Shown: positions 35,723 through 44,942, counted from the stretch's first letter. The stretch: 64,000 nucleotides of DNA from Asaia sp037151935 (GCF_051628905.1 NZ_CP157575.1:186001-250000), one strand, 5' to 3'. Translations and numbers: made by a program. Notes: generated by a model not told the origin, from the sequence alone.

Positions 35723-37312
35723 CTATGCTTCATCGTCAGCGCTTCGACTGTGGCGCGACGGGGTGGCCAGCATGAGGCTTGAACGACCAACGCCGAGCTG
35801 AAACTGCTGCGCAGCATCAACAAGTTCGAGTGCGCCCTTTCGCCCGAAAGCAATCTCCAAACGACGCTTTTTCAGATCGAACGTGAACTGGGCGCCCTCG
35901 CGGTTATAGGTGACGCGCTGATGGCGATCATCGTCGTCGACGGCGCCGCCGGACGCGTCGGCAATTTCCTCCAGGCGGTCGACCAGTGCGTCGAACGAGT
36001 CGTCCATACTGTCGAACTCGACCACCAACTGCTGAAAGTCGTAGGGGAGGAGTTCGTCGAGCGCTTCGCGGTGCGCCGACCAACCTGGGCGCAACTCCAG
36101 CCGCCGCGTGATGTAATATTCGCTTGGGTCTTCCGGATTCTGTCCGGTCTCGACGATGTAGCGGAAGGCCGGCGCATCGAGCCTATCGGCTTCCTTCCTG
36201 AGGTCCTTCCGCTTCAGGTGCAAGCCGTCGCGCGCTTTCTGGTAGAGGGTCTGCAACTCTTCCGCGACTGTGTCAGTAAGCAGCCGATTACACCAGGCGT
36301 CGGCCAAGTCCGAGAGCCGTTCGGGCACCTTGTTGCGTGCGGGCGAAAAGCCGCCCAGGCTGCGAATGGCACCCGTCTCGGTGCCTTCGAGATATTCGCT
36401 CTTGTTCTTGAGCCGGATGCCCGCAAGCGCCGCATCCGCAGGCACCGCGGCCGATGGTGGCACATAATGGATCCGGAAGCTGCTGGACGCCGACAAGATG
36501 GCCTGCGGCGTCTGTGTCGCCTTGATCGTCATCTCGCGGGTTATGTAGCGCGGCACCTCCTGGCGAAGGTAGTTCTGCAACCCTTCACCCGTCAGCCAAC
36601 GGTCGCGTGTAAGCGCATCGGGCGCGCGCCCCGCCAGCGCTTCCAGTAGGAAGTGCGTCCAGATGCCGTGGCCGAGCGCGTTCGACGGGTAGGATTTCTC
36701 GCCCGGCGAGCACGATAGGAAGGCCCCAAGGTACCAACCACTGTCGAGAAATTTGTCGACCTCCTGAGCGTCGAGGTTCGCGATAACATCGCGTGATTGG
36801 ACGACGTCTCGAAAATGCTCGGCGCAGGCATCGACGAAGACCAGCGCCTGCTCGCATGCGCTGTTCGCCAAGGGCTCTAGTAGCGCGTCGCGCATCGAGA
36901 GGGTTGTGTCGGCAATGTTGAGACGATTGGTGTCGTAGGTGCTCAGCCGGTTGCCACCAGCACCATGGAAGCCGTGGCCGGCATAATAGAAGATGAAGAG
37001 ATCCTCGGCGGAGAGGTTGCGGATCGTCCAGGCCATATGATCCTTGATCGCGGCCAGGCTTGCGTTAGAGTCCGTCATTACCTCGATGTCGACACTGCCT
37101 TCCGGCATGTCTTTGAAAATCTCATGCAGGGCGTCGCTAACGGCTTGAGCATCGGCGTGCGCGTAGGCAACCGTGGGAAGCGCATCTCCGCTCTTCGGCT
37201 TGCGGTAATTTTCGAGCCCGACGATGACGGCGACCACGCGCGCGAAGCGTCCGCTAGTCGCATCTGCGTCGTCAGTCAGTTCAACCGGCGCCAGTGCAGG
37301 CTTGCGCGCCAT
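35723..37312 (-). CDS. Caspase-like (peptidase C14) protein
   Basis: About 529 residues. The N-terminal 270 are a caspase fold: ARVVAVIVGLENY, then FIFYYAGHGFHG with catalytic His (about 113), then LVFVDACAEHF with catalytic Cys (about 163). A substrate pocket-like FLSCSPGEKSYPS follows. The C-terminal 250 residues have no named domain; they contain charged helices and SMDDSFDALVDRLEEIAD. Prokaryotic caspases act in defence and cell death, often switched on by a partner. The ATG at 37312 overlaps the HTH gene's stop (TGATG), so they are coupled. Confidence 0.82.
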   Translation of the reverse strand: MARKPALAPVELTDDADATSGRFARVVAVIVGLENYRKPKSGDALPTVAYAHADAQAVSDALHEIFKDMPEGSVDIEVMTDSNASLAAIKDHMAWTIRNLSAEDLFIFYYAGHGFHGAGGNRLSTYDTNRLNIADTTLSMRDALLEPLANSACEQALVFVDACAEHFRDVVQSRDVIANLDAQEVDKFLDSGWYLGAFLSCSPGEKSYPSNALGHGIWTHFLLEALAGRAPDALTRDRWLTGEGLQNYLRQEVPRYITREMTIKATQTPQAILSASSSFRIHYVPPSAAVPADAALAGIRLKNKSEYLEGTETGAIRSLGGFSPARNKVPERLSDLADAWCNRLLTDTVAEELQTLYQKARDGLHLKRKDLRKEADRLDAPAFRYIVETGQNPEDPSEYYITRRLELRPGWSAHREALDELLPYDFQQLVVEFDSMDDSFDALVDRLEEIADASGGAVDDDDRHQRVTYNREGAQFTFDLKKRRLEIAFGRKGALELVDAAQQFQLGVGRSSLMLATPSRHSRSADDEA

Positions 37313-37638
37313 CACGCATCCTCCTCAAGATATTCGCGCTCGAGCCGCCGTGCCGCCGAGCGGAGCGCGTCGAGATCATACCCTTCACCCTGCAGGGCCA
37401 GCAGTACGAACAGCAGGCGACGCGCCGTCGGCGTCATTGCCCGCTTGCGCTCCTCGCTGGCGCCGGATGCGCCCCAAGATCGAATGGTCGCCACGGACGT
37501 GCCCATGAGACGGGCAAGACGTGTGCTCCGCCCATTTCGTTTCCCGGAGTTCAATTTCTGGGCGATCGCTCGGACTGCAGCCGCTTGTTCCATGACTTGG
37601 CCTATGACGGCGTTACAGTCACAGAGTTTGGGTGGCAT
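37312..37638 (-). CDS. Small HTH-like protein of the caspase operon
   Basis: A 108-residue basic protein. RLARLMGTSVATIRSWGASG reads as a helix-turn-helix (residues about 40-60), followed by TPTARRLLFVLLALQGEG and a charged C-terminal helix. It resembles DNA-binding regulators of the XRE/MerR size class and probably controls this operon; alternatively it is a sensor for the caspase. AAGG precedes the ATG. The 290 bases upstream hold no gene. Confidence 0.6.
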   Translation of the reverse strand: MPPKLCDCNAVIGQVMEQAAAVRAIAQKLNSGKRNGRSTRLARLMGTSVATIRSWGASGASEERKRAMTPTARRLLFVLLALQGEGYDLDALRSAARRLEREYLEEDA

Positions 37639-37929
37639 CGTGCCTTTTTCAAGACCAGCGCGTCAAAATTGGCTCAAGCTTTCCGAACTGGCATGGACCG
37701 CAATCAGATCAGCCTTGACTCTATTAGTTCGATTTCGGAACAAATAAAGAGCATTTCTCCTTATAGGACCCTAGGAGGCCTCCCTTCGCTGTACGGACCC
37801 CTTCCGCCTTCGAGTTCGTTCAACTCGCGCAACTTGACTACAGGAGCGAACGGCGGCTTTCGGGAACGGGCGTAGGAAGGTTGAACGTGTCCAATGAGGC
37901 GCTTAGGTGTCATGAACGTTGACCGCACG

Positions 37930-38066
37930 AATGGCTGCTTGTCTAATTTTTATGCCGACCTTCCGCTTTCCCCCCATCCCAGACAATGAGTTCCAGTATG
38001 GCTTTCTATGCGGTGACCTACTTCGGATAGCGTATATTATCGGACGAAGGGTGGATGGGCGCGAAA
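37930..38066 (+). repeat. Island palindrome, copy C, with left flank L1
   Basis: Core CTACTTCGG (38018-38026), 14 bases, CGGACGAAG (38041-38049; two changes). The left flank (from AATGGCTGCTTG, through CCCATCCCAGACAATGAGTT) matches copy B. The right flank follows R1 only for about 15 bases (GGTGGATGGGCG) and then diverges. Confidence 0.82.
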
Positions 38067-38154
38067 TGGATGTAAACAGGTTGAATTTGTAGAGTTGCGT
38101 CCGGAATCTAACATGTCACCACATCGATCAGAGTTGTTCGATCAGCTTGTTTTG

Positions 38155-39537
38155 CTAGTTCTTAATAAGTGTCAGCGCTTTTTCGAGGGCCGTGTCTCGA
38201 TTGGCAAATAGATCATATACCGTATTGGATGGAACAATGATGTCGGGCACGACGCCCTGGCGGGATGGATGTGATTTTGGGGCAAGAAAGCATGCCGTGG
38301 TGAGATAGACCGGGAAGCTGATGTTCGGTGTGTGAAACTCATACAACAGGCCTGACCCCGTCGCCGGTTCACCAGTTTCTTGTCCTATAATAGTGGCAAG
38401 GCCATAATCTTTGGCTGCTAATGCACAGGCCATTCCTGAAGAAAACGTTGCAGGCGATATGAGAAGGTAGACTGGGCCGCTGAACCGGCAGGGGAGAGGT
38501 TTCGGTAATACCAGTCCATCTGACGGACCTTCGGTAAATGAAATGACTTCGCCAATTGGCGCTGACCACGCTTTGGGGCCATAATACCTAGTATATTTAT
38601 CCTGACCATAATCCGCTTTTATTATCGCGTTTGATCGTACAATCTCCCCGCCGAATTGCTTGAAGGGACGTGATTGGGCGTAGCACCAGAGCCAGTTCGC
38701 GAGTTCGCTATCCCCCCCGGAATTCCGGCGTATATCGATGATGAGTGCTTTAGCTGCTTTAAATTGAAGGGACGTGAAGGTCTCATCGAGAAAGGCACGA
38801 AATCTACTGAGATCCTCGCACCGGCGATATTCGATCAAGCCCACGTCGTTAGCAGCCCATCGAAAACTGTAAGGGGCGGTGTGGGGAAGAGACTGTGCGG
38901 TGTTTGGCGCGGGAATCAGAGACTCATGCTCGATACCAGCTCTATCCCTCCACCGTAAAAGGTAGGCAGCCTTGACGCCGAACAGGGCGACTGAAGTCCA
39001 TGCCCCTGCGCGCGAAACCCGTGACCGTATCAATGCAGAAGTTTGTCCACCAAAAGCGCGGGTCGTCGTATCCAAATACTCGGCTGCGGAGATGTTCTCG
39101 ATGTAAAGCACATGGGTGCCGGGAGGCAGGATGCCAGATCGGTCGCGCTCCACAATGAGGTTGCCGGATAGTTCGTCCACGGTGAAAGTTACAGGAAAAT
39201 AGTGCGGCGCTTTATTCATCAGACCCGGGAAGCCGAGGGCCACATGTCCGTCATTCAGCGCTCCCAATAAGGGGGCAATTGTCATCCATGCGTCCCGGAC
39301 AGACATGGGTGCTGTTATTCGCGCGCGTATCTGACGGTATAGATTTTCGACTGTCCCAGCCTCGGACGATTGAAACGGATTGGGAGAGATCTCGTGCAGA
39401 GTGAGCCAGATTGCATCAAGATCTTTGCGCAGGTTCTCTGGAAAAAGACGCGTAGAACCGCCTTGAGCGCGGGCCCTTCGGCTGGTTGAAGCCAGTGCTG
39501 TAATCGTGCCGGCAAGGGCCTTCCGTCTGGAAATCAT
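38155..39537 (-). CDS. Exported S41-family peptidase
   Basis: A 460-residue protein. The N-terminus ISRRKALAGTITALAST has twin arginines and a hydrophobic stretch, so Tat export is likely. The S41 (C-terminal processing/tricorn) domain is at about 200-440: KALIIDIRRNSGGDSELANW is the oxyanion region, and ISPATFSSGMACALAAKDYG holds the nucleophile Ser; GETGEPATGSG follows. There is a PDZ-like part before it. The target protein is unknown. It is the only gene between copy C and the LysR gene, with no clear operon partner. Confidence 0.82.
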   Translation of the reverse strand: MISRRKALAGTITALASTSRRARAQGGSTRLFPENLRKDLDAIWLTLHEISPNPFQSSEAGTVENLYRQIRARITAPMSVRDAWMTIAPLLGALNDGHVALGFPGLMNKAPHYFPVTFTVDELSGNLIVERDRSGILPPGTHVLYIENISAAEYLDTTTRAFGGQTSALIRSRVSRAGAWTSVALFGVKAAYLLRWRDRAGIEHESLIPAPNTAQSLPHTAPYSFRWAANDVGLIEYRRCEDLSRFRAFLDETFTSLQFKAAKALIIDIRRNSGGDSELANWLWCYAQSRPFKQFGGEIVRSNAIIKADYGQDKYTRYYGPKAWSAPIGEVISFTEGPSDGLVLPKPLPCRFSGPVYLLISPATFSSGMACALAAKDYGLATIIGQETGEPATGSGLLYEFHTPNISFPVYLTTACFLAPKSHPSRQGVVPDIIVPSNTVYDLFANRDTALEKALTLIKN

Positions 39538-39664
39538 GGGTATCAGACTTCTCCCCGGTAGACGACGATTATACGACGAGAGTGAGGGTAAGCCGGGCTA
39601 AAATCTATGAAAATAATCTTCACCAGGGATTAGCAGTGATCATGCTGTTGCCTTGGCGTAGGAT

Positions 39665-40546
39665 TCAAATCGCGCCCAGGTGCACGCGCAAAGCATCAAT
39701 AAACACCCGGACCTTGGAGGATAGGCTTCGATGCGCAGCATAGACGGCATGTACCTCCACTGCCTCCGCTTCATAGTCGGAGAGCAGTCTCACAAGCCGC
39801 CCCTGCACGATTAAGGGGCTTGCCAAGAAGGCAGGCAAACGCCCGACACCTCCCCCGCTCTCAAGGACGACCTGCAGGACGGCGGGCTCCGGGATGACGG
39901 ATCGAACATTAACGGACACGCGATGCTCGCACTTCGAGGTATCCGTAAAACGCCAGATCGACGGTTGATCGGTCCACCCAAGCAACTCGTGATTGGCCAG
40001 GTCCTGCGGCGTTTGGGGCATACCCCTTTCCGCGAGATAAGACGGGCTGGCGCAGGGCCATAATTCGATCCTGCCCAGCTTGCTGGCGATCAGGTCAGAG
40101 TCGGGCATGGCCCCTATCCGGATTGCCACGTCAACATCCTCCCTCGCCAGATCGACAACCCGGTTCTCAGCCTCAAGATGGACGCGCAGATCAGGGTAGT
40201 CTCGCAGAAAATGCGGCAGCATCGGCGCCACCAGCCCGATTGCGAATGTCGTTGCTGCGCTGATCTTCAGAACGCCTCGAGGTTGCCCCGTCACCCCATC
40301 GAGGGCCGCGGTAGCCTCATTCAGATCGTCCATGACGCGTCTTGCGTGGATCAGGAGTATGCGCCCGGCCTCGGTCAGTCTGAGGGCATGCGGGCCGCGC
40401 TCGAACAGCTTTGCCCCGATTTCCCTCTCCAGACGGAACAATGCCCGGCTGAGCGATGATTTAGGCGTTCCCGTGGCTCGCGAGGCCGCGCTGAGACTCA
40501 TGGTCTCTGCGATGCGCAGAAAGCTGCCGAGATCATCTGAGTTCAT
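39665..40546 (-). CDS. LysR-family regulator
   Basis: About 293 residues from the ATG at 40546 (the frame is open to 40591). The winged HTH is SLSAASRATGTPKSSLSRAL in residues 18-37, followed by GAKLFERGPHALRLTEAG. The effector domain has DVDVAIRIGAMPDSDLIASK. This is the sub-class that often regulates a divergent oxidoreductase gene; here the NmrA-like gene starts 98 bases away in the other direction. The effector is unknown. Confidence 0.9.
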   Translation of the reverse strand: MNSDDLGSFLRIAETMSLSAASRATGTPKSSLSRALFRLEREIGAKLFERGPHALRLTEAGRILLIHARRVMDDLNEATAALDGVTGQPRGVLKISAATTFAIGLVAPMLPHFLRDYPDLRVHLEAENRVVDLAREDVDVAIRIGAMPDSDLIASKLGRIELWPCASPSYLAERGMPQTPQDLANHELLGWTDQPSIWRFTDTSKCEHRVSVNVRSVIPEPAVLQVVLESGGGVGRLPAFLASPLIVQGRLVRLLSDYEAEAVEVHAVYAAHRSLSSKVRVFIDALRVHLGAI

Positions 40547-40644
40547 GGGCTCGTGTTCCAGATATGGAACAAGACGTCTACGATGACGCACCTGCCTTGT
40601 CCAACGGGAACGGCTTATCGTGCCTCTTCAGTAAGGGGGCCGAG

Positions 40645-41490
40645 ATGTCAAAACCAGTCATTCTGATTACGGGCGCAACCGGACAACAAGGCGGTGCCAC
40701 GATCCGCGAGATGCAACGCCGAGGGCACTGGCGCCTACGCGCGCTTGTTCGGGATCTGAAGGCGCCAAAAGCAGTCGCTCTGGCAAAGCATGGGGTTGAG
40801 CTCGTTCATGGTGATCTGGAGGACGAACATTCTCTGCGAGTGGCGCTTGATAAGGCTGAGGGCGTTTTATCTGTCCAGTCGCCCATGAAGATCGGTGCAG
40901 CTGGCGAAGAGCGACAGGGGAAGAGGCTTGCCAGCCTTGCCAAGGAGAGCGGTGTGAGGCACTTCGTGCAGTGCTCCGCAGGCGGCGTAGAGCGACGAAG
41001 CGGCGTGCCTCATTTCGAGAGCAAATGGGCGATTGAGCAGCACATTGCGTCACTGAACTTGCCGGCTACGGTTCTGCGTCCAGCGGCCTTTATGGAAAAC
41101 TTTTCGAGCCTGATCTTTCGGATCACTATGCTGTCCATGATGAAGACCTATCTGGGGCCGGATCAGGCCATGCAGCTTGTCTCGGTGCAGGATGTCGCCT
41201 GGTTCGCCGCAGACGCGTTCGAGAAACCTGATCAGTACCTTGGTCGGGCCATTGAGCTTGCAGGCGACAGCGTGACAGCCCGCGCCGCAGCGTCAATTCT
41301 GCTGGATGCCGGAATACGTCCCAGCCGCGGCTTCAGGATCCCCTCTGTCATGCGAGCGCACCTGCCCGAGGACTTTCGCCTGATGTTCGAGTGGATCGCC
41401 CGAGAAGGGTTCAAAGCTGACATTCCCGCTCTGCGGAGCGAGTACCCTTCATTGCTGACGCTCGAGGACTGGGCGCTGCAACGCACGTAG
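40645..41490 (+). CDS. NmrA-like NAD(P)-binding protein
   Basis: A 281-residue atypical short-chain dehydrogenase. The start at 40645 (AAGGGGG upstream) is chosen over the longer frame from 40564. The Rossmann motif is ILITGATGQQGGATIREMQ. Family positions HFVQCSAGGVERRSGVPHFE and PATVLRPAAFMENF agree with NmrA/HSCARG sensors of NAD(P) state. A damaged second copy of its middle part is at 58051-58250. The divergent LysR gene is the likely regulator. Confidence 0.9.
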   Translation: MSKPVILITGATGQQGGATIREMQRRGHWRLRALVRDLKAPKAVALAKHGVELVHGDLEDEHSLRVALDKAEGVLSVQSPMKIGAAGEERQGKRLASLAKESGVRHFVQCSAGGVERRSGVPHFESKWAIEQHIASLNLPATVLRPAAFMENFSSLIFRITMLSMMKTYLGPDQAMQLVSVQDVAWFAADAFEKPDQYLGRAIELAGDSVTARAAASILLDAGIRPSRGFRIPSVMRAHLPEDFRLMFEWIAREGFKADIPALRSEYPSLLTLEDWALQRT

Positions 41491-41520
41491 GATAGCTGCG
41501 AACGCCTGTCGTTGTCTGCT

Positions 41521-41627
41521 GATCGGATCGGGCGATAAGGCATAGCGAGATAAGATTGCCGATAAGCGGAAATTAGCGATTTTGCGCCATTTTCCTACTT
41601 CCGATTCATTATATTATCGGAAGTAGG
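41521..41627 (+). repeat. Island palindrome, copy D, with left flank L2
   Basis: Core CTACTTCCG (41595-41603), 14 bases, CGGAAGTAG (41618-41626). The left flank L2 (GGATCGGGCGATAAGGC, TAGCGAGATAAGATTGCCGA) is shared with copy F and partly with H. The right flank is unlike R1 and leads into transposase remnants. Confidence 0.88.
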
Positions 41628-41657
41628 GGGGACGCGTAGAGAATTGCGACGAGAGAA

Positions 41658-41825
41658 TTAGAAAGCCACCTCGAGAGCAACAAGTAGAACGATGATGCCG
41701 CGTTCGAGCAGCATTTCCTCGATCAGACGAAAGCTCAGCGGGAACCGAAAATACAGCCACACCGCATGTGCAATCAGCTTGCGTGGAAAACGGTGCCGTT
41801 TGTAGCTCACAGACGCCTTGCTCAT
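41658..41825 (-). mobile_element. IS6-family transposase N-terminal remnant
   Basis: 55 residues that begin SKASVSYKRHRFPRKLIAHA and continue VWLYFRFPLSFRLIEEMLLE, the typical start of IS6-family transposases. After ERGII the sequence departs from the family and stops. The DDE catalytic part is absent. The likely IS end seems to lie near 41866, inside the IS3 remnant, so this element was inserted in it. Confidence 0.82.
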
Positions 41826-41837
41826 CGTCGTCAGCTA

Positions 41838-42042
41838 TCACATCCCAGTTAATGTGACATCACCGTAAAACGTCGCATCGCTGATCCCGTGCCGGCGGCA
41901 CAGATCGGCCGCCGACGTACCCGCTTGATGCTCCTTTAGGATCCCGATAATCTGATCCTGCGTGAAACGTGATCTCTTCATTGCCTGTTTCCGGTTGGAC
42001 AGACCTTACTTCAATTCGAGGGCATTTCAGAGGGCAAGGTCA
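41838..42042 (-). mobile_element. IS3-family (IS407-type) orfA remnant
   Basis: From the ATG at 41981: KRSRFTQDQIIGILKEHQAG, then SAADLCRRHGISDATFY, the OrfA start of IS407-type IS3 elements. The frame then runs into the IS6 remnant and ends at 41838. The outer end, TGACCTTGCCCTCTG on the minus strand (to about 42042), looks like the IS terminal repeat. The 258 bases to the next gene hold only a short fragment of an unrecognised gene. Confidence 0.78.
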
Positions 42043-42300
42043 AGTGCTTTGTTCTGCATGTTAGCAGCGCAGATTGTAAGAGGGCCTCTGGAACGCACTG
42101 GATCAGTTTCAGTCTGCAGGATCACGATGCGTCCATCTGCCAGGCTCGGCTTTACGAGGCCCTCGAGCATTCTGCACTACCCGCAACTTGCCACCAGGAA
42201 GTCGAGCCGTCGGCCTAATCGCACGAAGCGCCTCATCCTTCGTGCATTCCCTTAACCTCGCCGCCGCAAGGCTCTGGACCAGCCCTTGTGTCGACCGGAC

Positions 42301-43608
42301 CTAGATAAATAGAGAATTCTCGGCCTGCAGCGCTTTCACCAGCGCGTCGATGTCAGACGGGCGACTATACAGCCCGGGGGTCACGCGAATCACGGGTCCC
42401 TTGGCAATGCCGCCGCGCCAGACTGTATGAACGTTGTGTTTCTGCAGCAGTACGCGCTGCAAATGTAGTGCATCGGCCTCTGTCGTCATGCCTTTGAGAC
42501 GAAAGCTAGTGATTGTGCAATAGCGGGCGGGATCTGCGGGTACACATATTTCGACATTTCGAAGGTCTGCCACAGCATCGACCCATCCATCACGTAGTGC
42601 TCGCAAATGTGCTTCCTTCGCCGCAGCTCCTACAGCAAAATGGAAATCAACTGCCTTGGGGATCGTCAGTATGGCCGCAAAATTGATCGTCCCTGCAGGC
42701 ACACGTGCCTGTATTTTGCTAACTGGAATATGATGGTTGTCGTAAGCAACGTCTATGTCCTTAAGTCGGCTAGAACGGATATACATCGCTCCTGTCCCTA
42801 AGGGCGCTGACGTCCATTTGTGCACAGACCATCCAGCAAAATCGGCGTCAATATCCTCAATCTTGAAATCAAGGCAGGCGATGCCGTGCGCTACGTCCAC
42901 CACGGTATCCACGCCACGTTCCCGTGCCATGGCTACAATTTCCTTGACCGGCGTCACCAAGCCTGTCCGGTTAGAAACCTGTGTCACAAGCAGAAGCTTC
43001 GCATTGGGTGTGCGTTCTAGCACATCATGATAAGCTTGGAGTATATTGGCTGTCGTCGCAGGTTCCGGCATCGCAAAGCGCACGACCTGCGCACCACGAT
43101 GCGTACCGAGCCAGTCCATCGCATCGATCATCGCATCGTAATCTAGGTCACAATAGATCACAGCTTCACCAGCTTTTAGCAGGCGATAATTGACTATGAG
43201 CAATTGTAAAGCGTCTGACCCACTGCGTGTAACGGCGATTTCTTCGGGTGAGCAGCCAACCTGTCTCGCGATTGCCGCCTGAGCTTCCTGTCCGCCTCCT
43301 GCCAGGCAGGAGCCGCTTGGAAGCACGTTGCGTGCCCATATAGAGTTATCGCGGTTCACCATAGCGATCTGTCGCGAGTATTCCGCAGCTATCGTACGCG
43401 GCAGAACTCCCCAATAGCCGTTCTCCAGATTATGGATGTCCCGGTTCACGTCGTAATGAAACGGAAGCTGCGAAACAGGAATCGAGCCAGGCACAAGGGC
43501 GGCCTCTTGCAGATGGTACGGAGCTGCAACGGAGCTTGATGCCAGCAACGCTGGAGCACCTGTAGCGAAGGATTTGAGCAGGAAACGACGGTTGGGAGAG
43601 ATAGTCAT
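42301..43608 (-). CDS. Exported class-V aminotransferase-fold PLP enzyme
   Basis: A 435-residue protein of the aminotransferase class V/isopenicillin N epimerase group. NRRFLLKSFATGAPALLASS at the N-terminus is a Tat-type signal peptide, fitting a folded, cofactor-bearing periplasmic enzyme. The PLP lysine is in WSVHKWTSAPLGTG, and the phosphate and ring-binding parts are SGSDALQLLIVNY and DVAHGIACLDF. Substrate unknown; epimerase, lyase or desulphurase activity are all possible in the fold. AGGGA precedes the ATG. The upstream 390 bases are AT-rich. Confidence 0.84.
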   Translation of the reverse strand: MTISPNRRFLLKSFATGAPALLASSSVAAPYHLQEAALVPGSIPVSQLPFHYDVNRDIHNLENGYWGVLPRTIAAEYSRQIAMVNRDNSIWARNVLPSGSCLAGGGQEAQAAIARQVGCSPEEIAVTRSGSDALQLLIVNYRLLKAGEAVIYCDLDYDAMIDAMDWLGTHRGAQVVRFAMPEPATTANILQAYHDVLERTPNAKLLLVTQVSNRTGLVTPVKEIVAMARERGVDTVVDVAHGIACLDFKIEDIDADFAGWSVHKWTSAPLGTGAMYIRSSRLKDIDVAYDNHHIPVSKIQARVPAGTINFAAILTIPKAVDFHFAVGAAAKEAHLRALRDGWVDAVADLRNVEICVPADPARYCTITSFRLKGMTTEADALHLQRVLLQKHNVHTVWRGGIAKGPVIRVTPGLYSRPSDIDALVKALQAENSLFI

Positions 43609-43753
43609 GACGTTGTCCCTAGGTAAAAGTGAAAAGTAAGGAAGAAACGAGTGCTTATTCCATAAACAGATCTTATGATTTATCTAGCCATCTATAATAT
43701 TACGATTTACCATTAAAAAATTGGATATATTCAATTATAAACATGAGACGGGT

Positions 43754-43960
43754 ATGAAAAACACGATATGGTTCTTTCTCGTGTCTTGTATCTCAGCTGC
43801 TGGGCCGGCGGTCTGCATTCGCTCACATTTGTATAGGTCAGATCATCATCCAAATCCGGGTTTGAGAACTTATAATACGAGTTCTCAACAGAAGCATCCG
43901 AATGGGTTTAAAGGTAAGAGGAGAAACTTTTTGCGCGAGTTATATCTTCGGATGTATTAG
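43754..43960 (+). CDS. Possible small exported peptide in an AT-rich gap
   Basis: A 68-codon frame starting KNTIWFFLVSCISAAGPAVC, which looks like a signal peptide, then a basic, low-complexity tail. I see no family. It is in the AT-rich 43609-44001 gap, where chance open frames are few but possible. Low confidence. Confidence 0.2.
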   Translation: MKNTIWFFLVSCISAAGPAVCIRSHLYRSDHHPNPGLRTYNTSSQQKHPNGFKGKRRNFLRELYLRMY

Positions 43961-44001
43961 AAATAATTCTCACCTGCGATTACTTTTAATGTGATATTAG
44001 T

Positions 44002-44814
44002 TCATTTTTTATCTTTGGACAGGCTTATCCTTCGACTGACCCAGCGCGCCCAGATGAGCAGTAGGACGACTGACAGCGCAGCAGTCAGACCAACCACCAT
44101 GAAGCCGATATCTCCAATCTCTATCTGAACGCCAAGGGCTTCGAGTGACGCGAATAGCGCCATCCCGTATGATAAAGTCACGATAAGCCAACCTACAATC
44201 TGACGGTAGCGCTGAACTCCGGCTCCCCCATCGCATGTCGTCCTGAGTAATTGGCTGACGATTTGACTATCGCATGTATCGGCGAGCAACATACCAACCG
44301 TAAATGCGAGGGTGATTGAAGCCGTTGCGAGGATCCCTCCATGTGTAGCCGCGGCTGCACCCCATGCAGCAGCTTGGGTTGCCGTGTCGAAGACCAATCC
44401 AAAGATAACTCCAATCAACATTACGGCGGCCGGATGGGTGCTGCTACGCAGCGGAGCTGGTAACAACCGTGAGCGCCAGCCGACTGGAACGTAGTCTCTG
44501 CGCCGCAGGAGGGCGACAACATTGAGTGTGCCGACCAAAGTCAGGAGCGCGATCACCATGGCGTCGATGACGCCCCCTACCCAGCGTGGTAACGCGATCC
44601 AAACCGACAGGACCGAGACACCCAACGCGACGACTGCAACGGCGAGGCTGTGCCCAAACGCAAACAGAGTTCCAGCCCATGCGGACAGGCGCGGACGTAT
44701 CTCGACCATGCGAAACACTATATTGTCGATCACGGCGACATGATCAGGGTCGAGCCCATGTCGTACGCCTAGTACGAACATCAGGCTCAGTGCTGGCAGC
44801 GTGGTGTCGGTCAA
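44002..44814 (-). CDS. NiCoT-family nickel/cobalt-type transporter
   Basis: About 270 residues with eight membrane helices. The signature RHGLDPDHVAVID (Hx4DH) in TM2 binds the metal; FAFGHSLAVA and FGLVFDTATQAAAW are the other NiCoT motifs. I start it at TTG 44814, which has GGAG 8 bases upstream and overlaps the small upstream ORF stop (TTGA); the frame is open to 44880, but that start has no site. Metal could be Ni, Co or, given the Zur-like box upstream, possibly Zn. The TonB receptor gene diverges from the same intergenic region. Confidence 0.88.
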   Translation of the reverse strand: MTDTTLPALSLMFVLGVRHGLDPDHVAVIDNIVFRMVEIRPRLSAWAGTLFAFGHSLAVAVVALGVSVLSVWIALPRWVGGVIDAMVIALLTLVGTLNVVALLRRRDYVPVGWRSRLLPAPLRSSTHPAAVMLIGVIFGLVFDTATQAAAWGAAAATHGGILATASITLAFTVGMLLADTCDSQIVSQLLRTTCDGGAGVQRYRQIVGWLIVTLSYGMALFASLEALGVQIEIGDIGFMVVGLTAALSVVLLLIWARWVSRRISLSKDKK

Positions 44815-44942
44815 AGAGCGATCTCCGGCACGAGGTCGCAGTGCGCTCGGAAGGTGAGACAAAGCTGCATATTCATCCATATCGGCATCGACCCTGCGAT
44901 AGCCAGGGAAACGACGACTAGGATTGTGATGGTGACGGGCAC
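44811..44942 (-). CDS. Small membrane peptide coupled to the NiCoT gene
   Basis: A 43-codon frame with GTG start, GGGGG upstream at good spacing, and a single hydrophobic helix (VTITILVVVSLAIAGSMPIW). Its TGA overlaps the TTG of the transporter. Either it is a real small subunit or a leader that couples translation. No family is known to me. Confidence 0.45.
   Translation of the reverse strand: MPVTITILVVVSLAIAGSMPIWMNMQLCLTFRAHCDLVPEIAL

Noticed and set aside
42029..42178. 47-codon minus-strand fragment (ending near NMQNKALDLAL) next to the IS3 end
   Set aside because: It is a short piece of some gene cut by the IS element; too short to assign or to call a gene.
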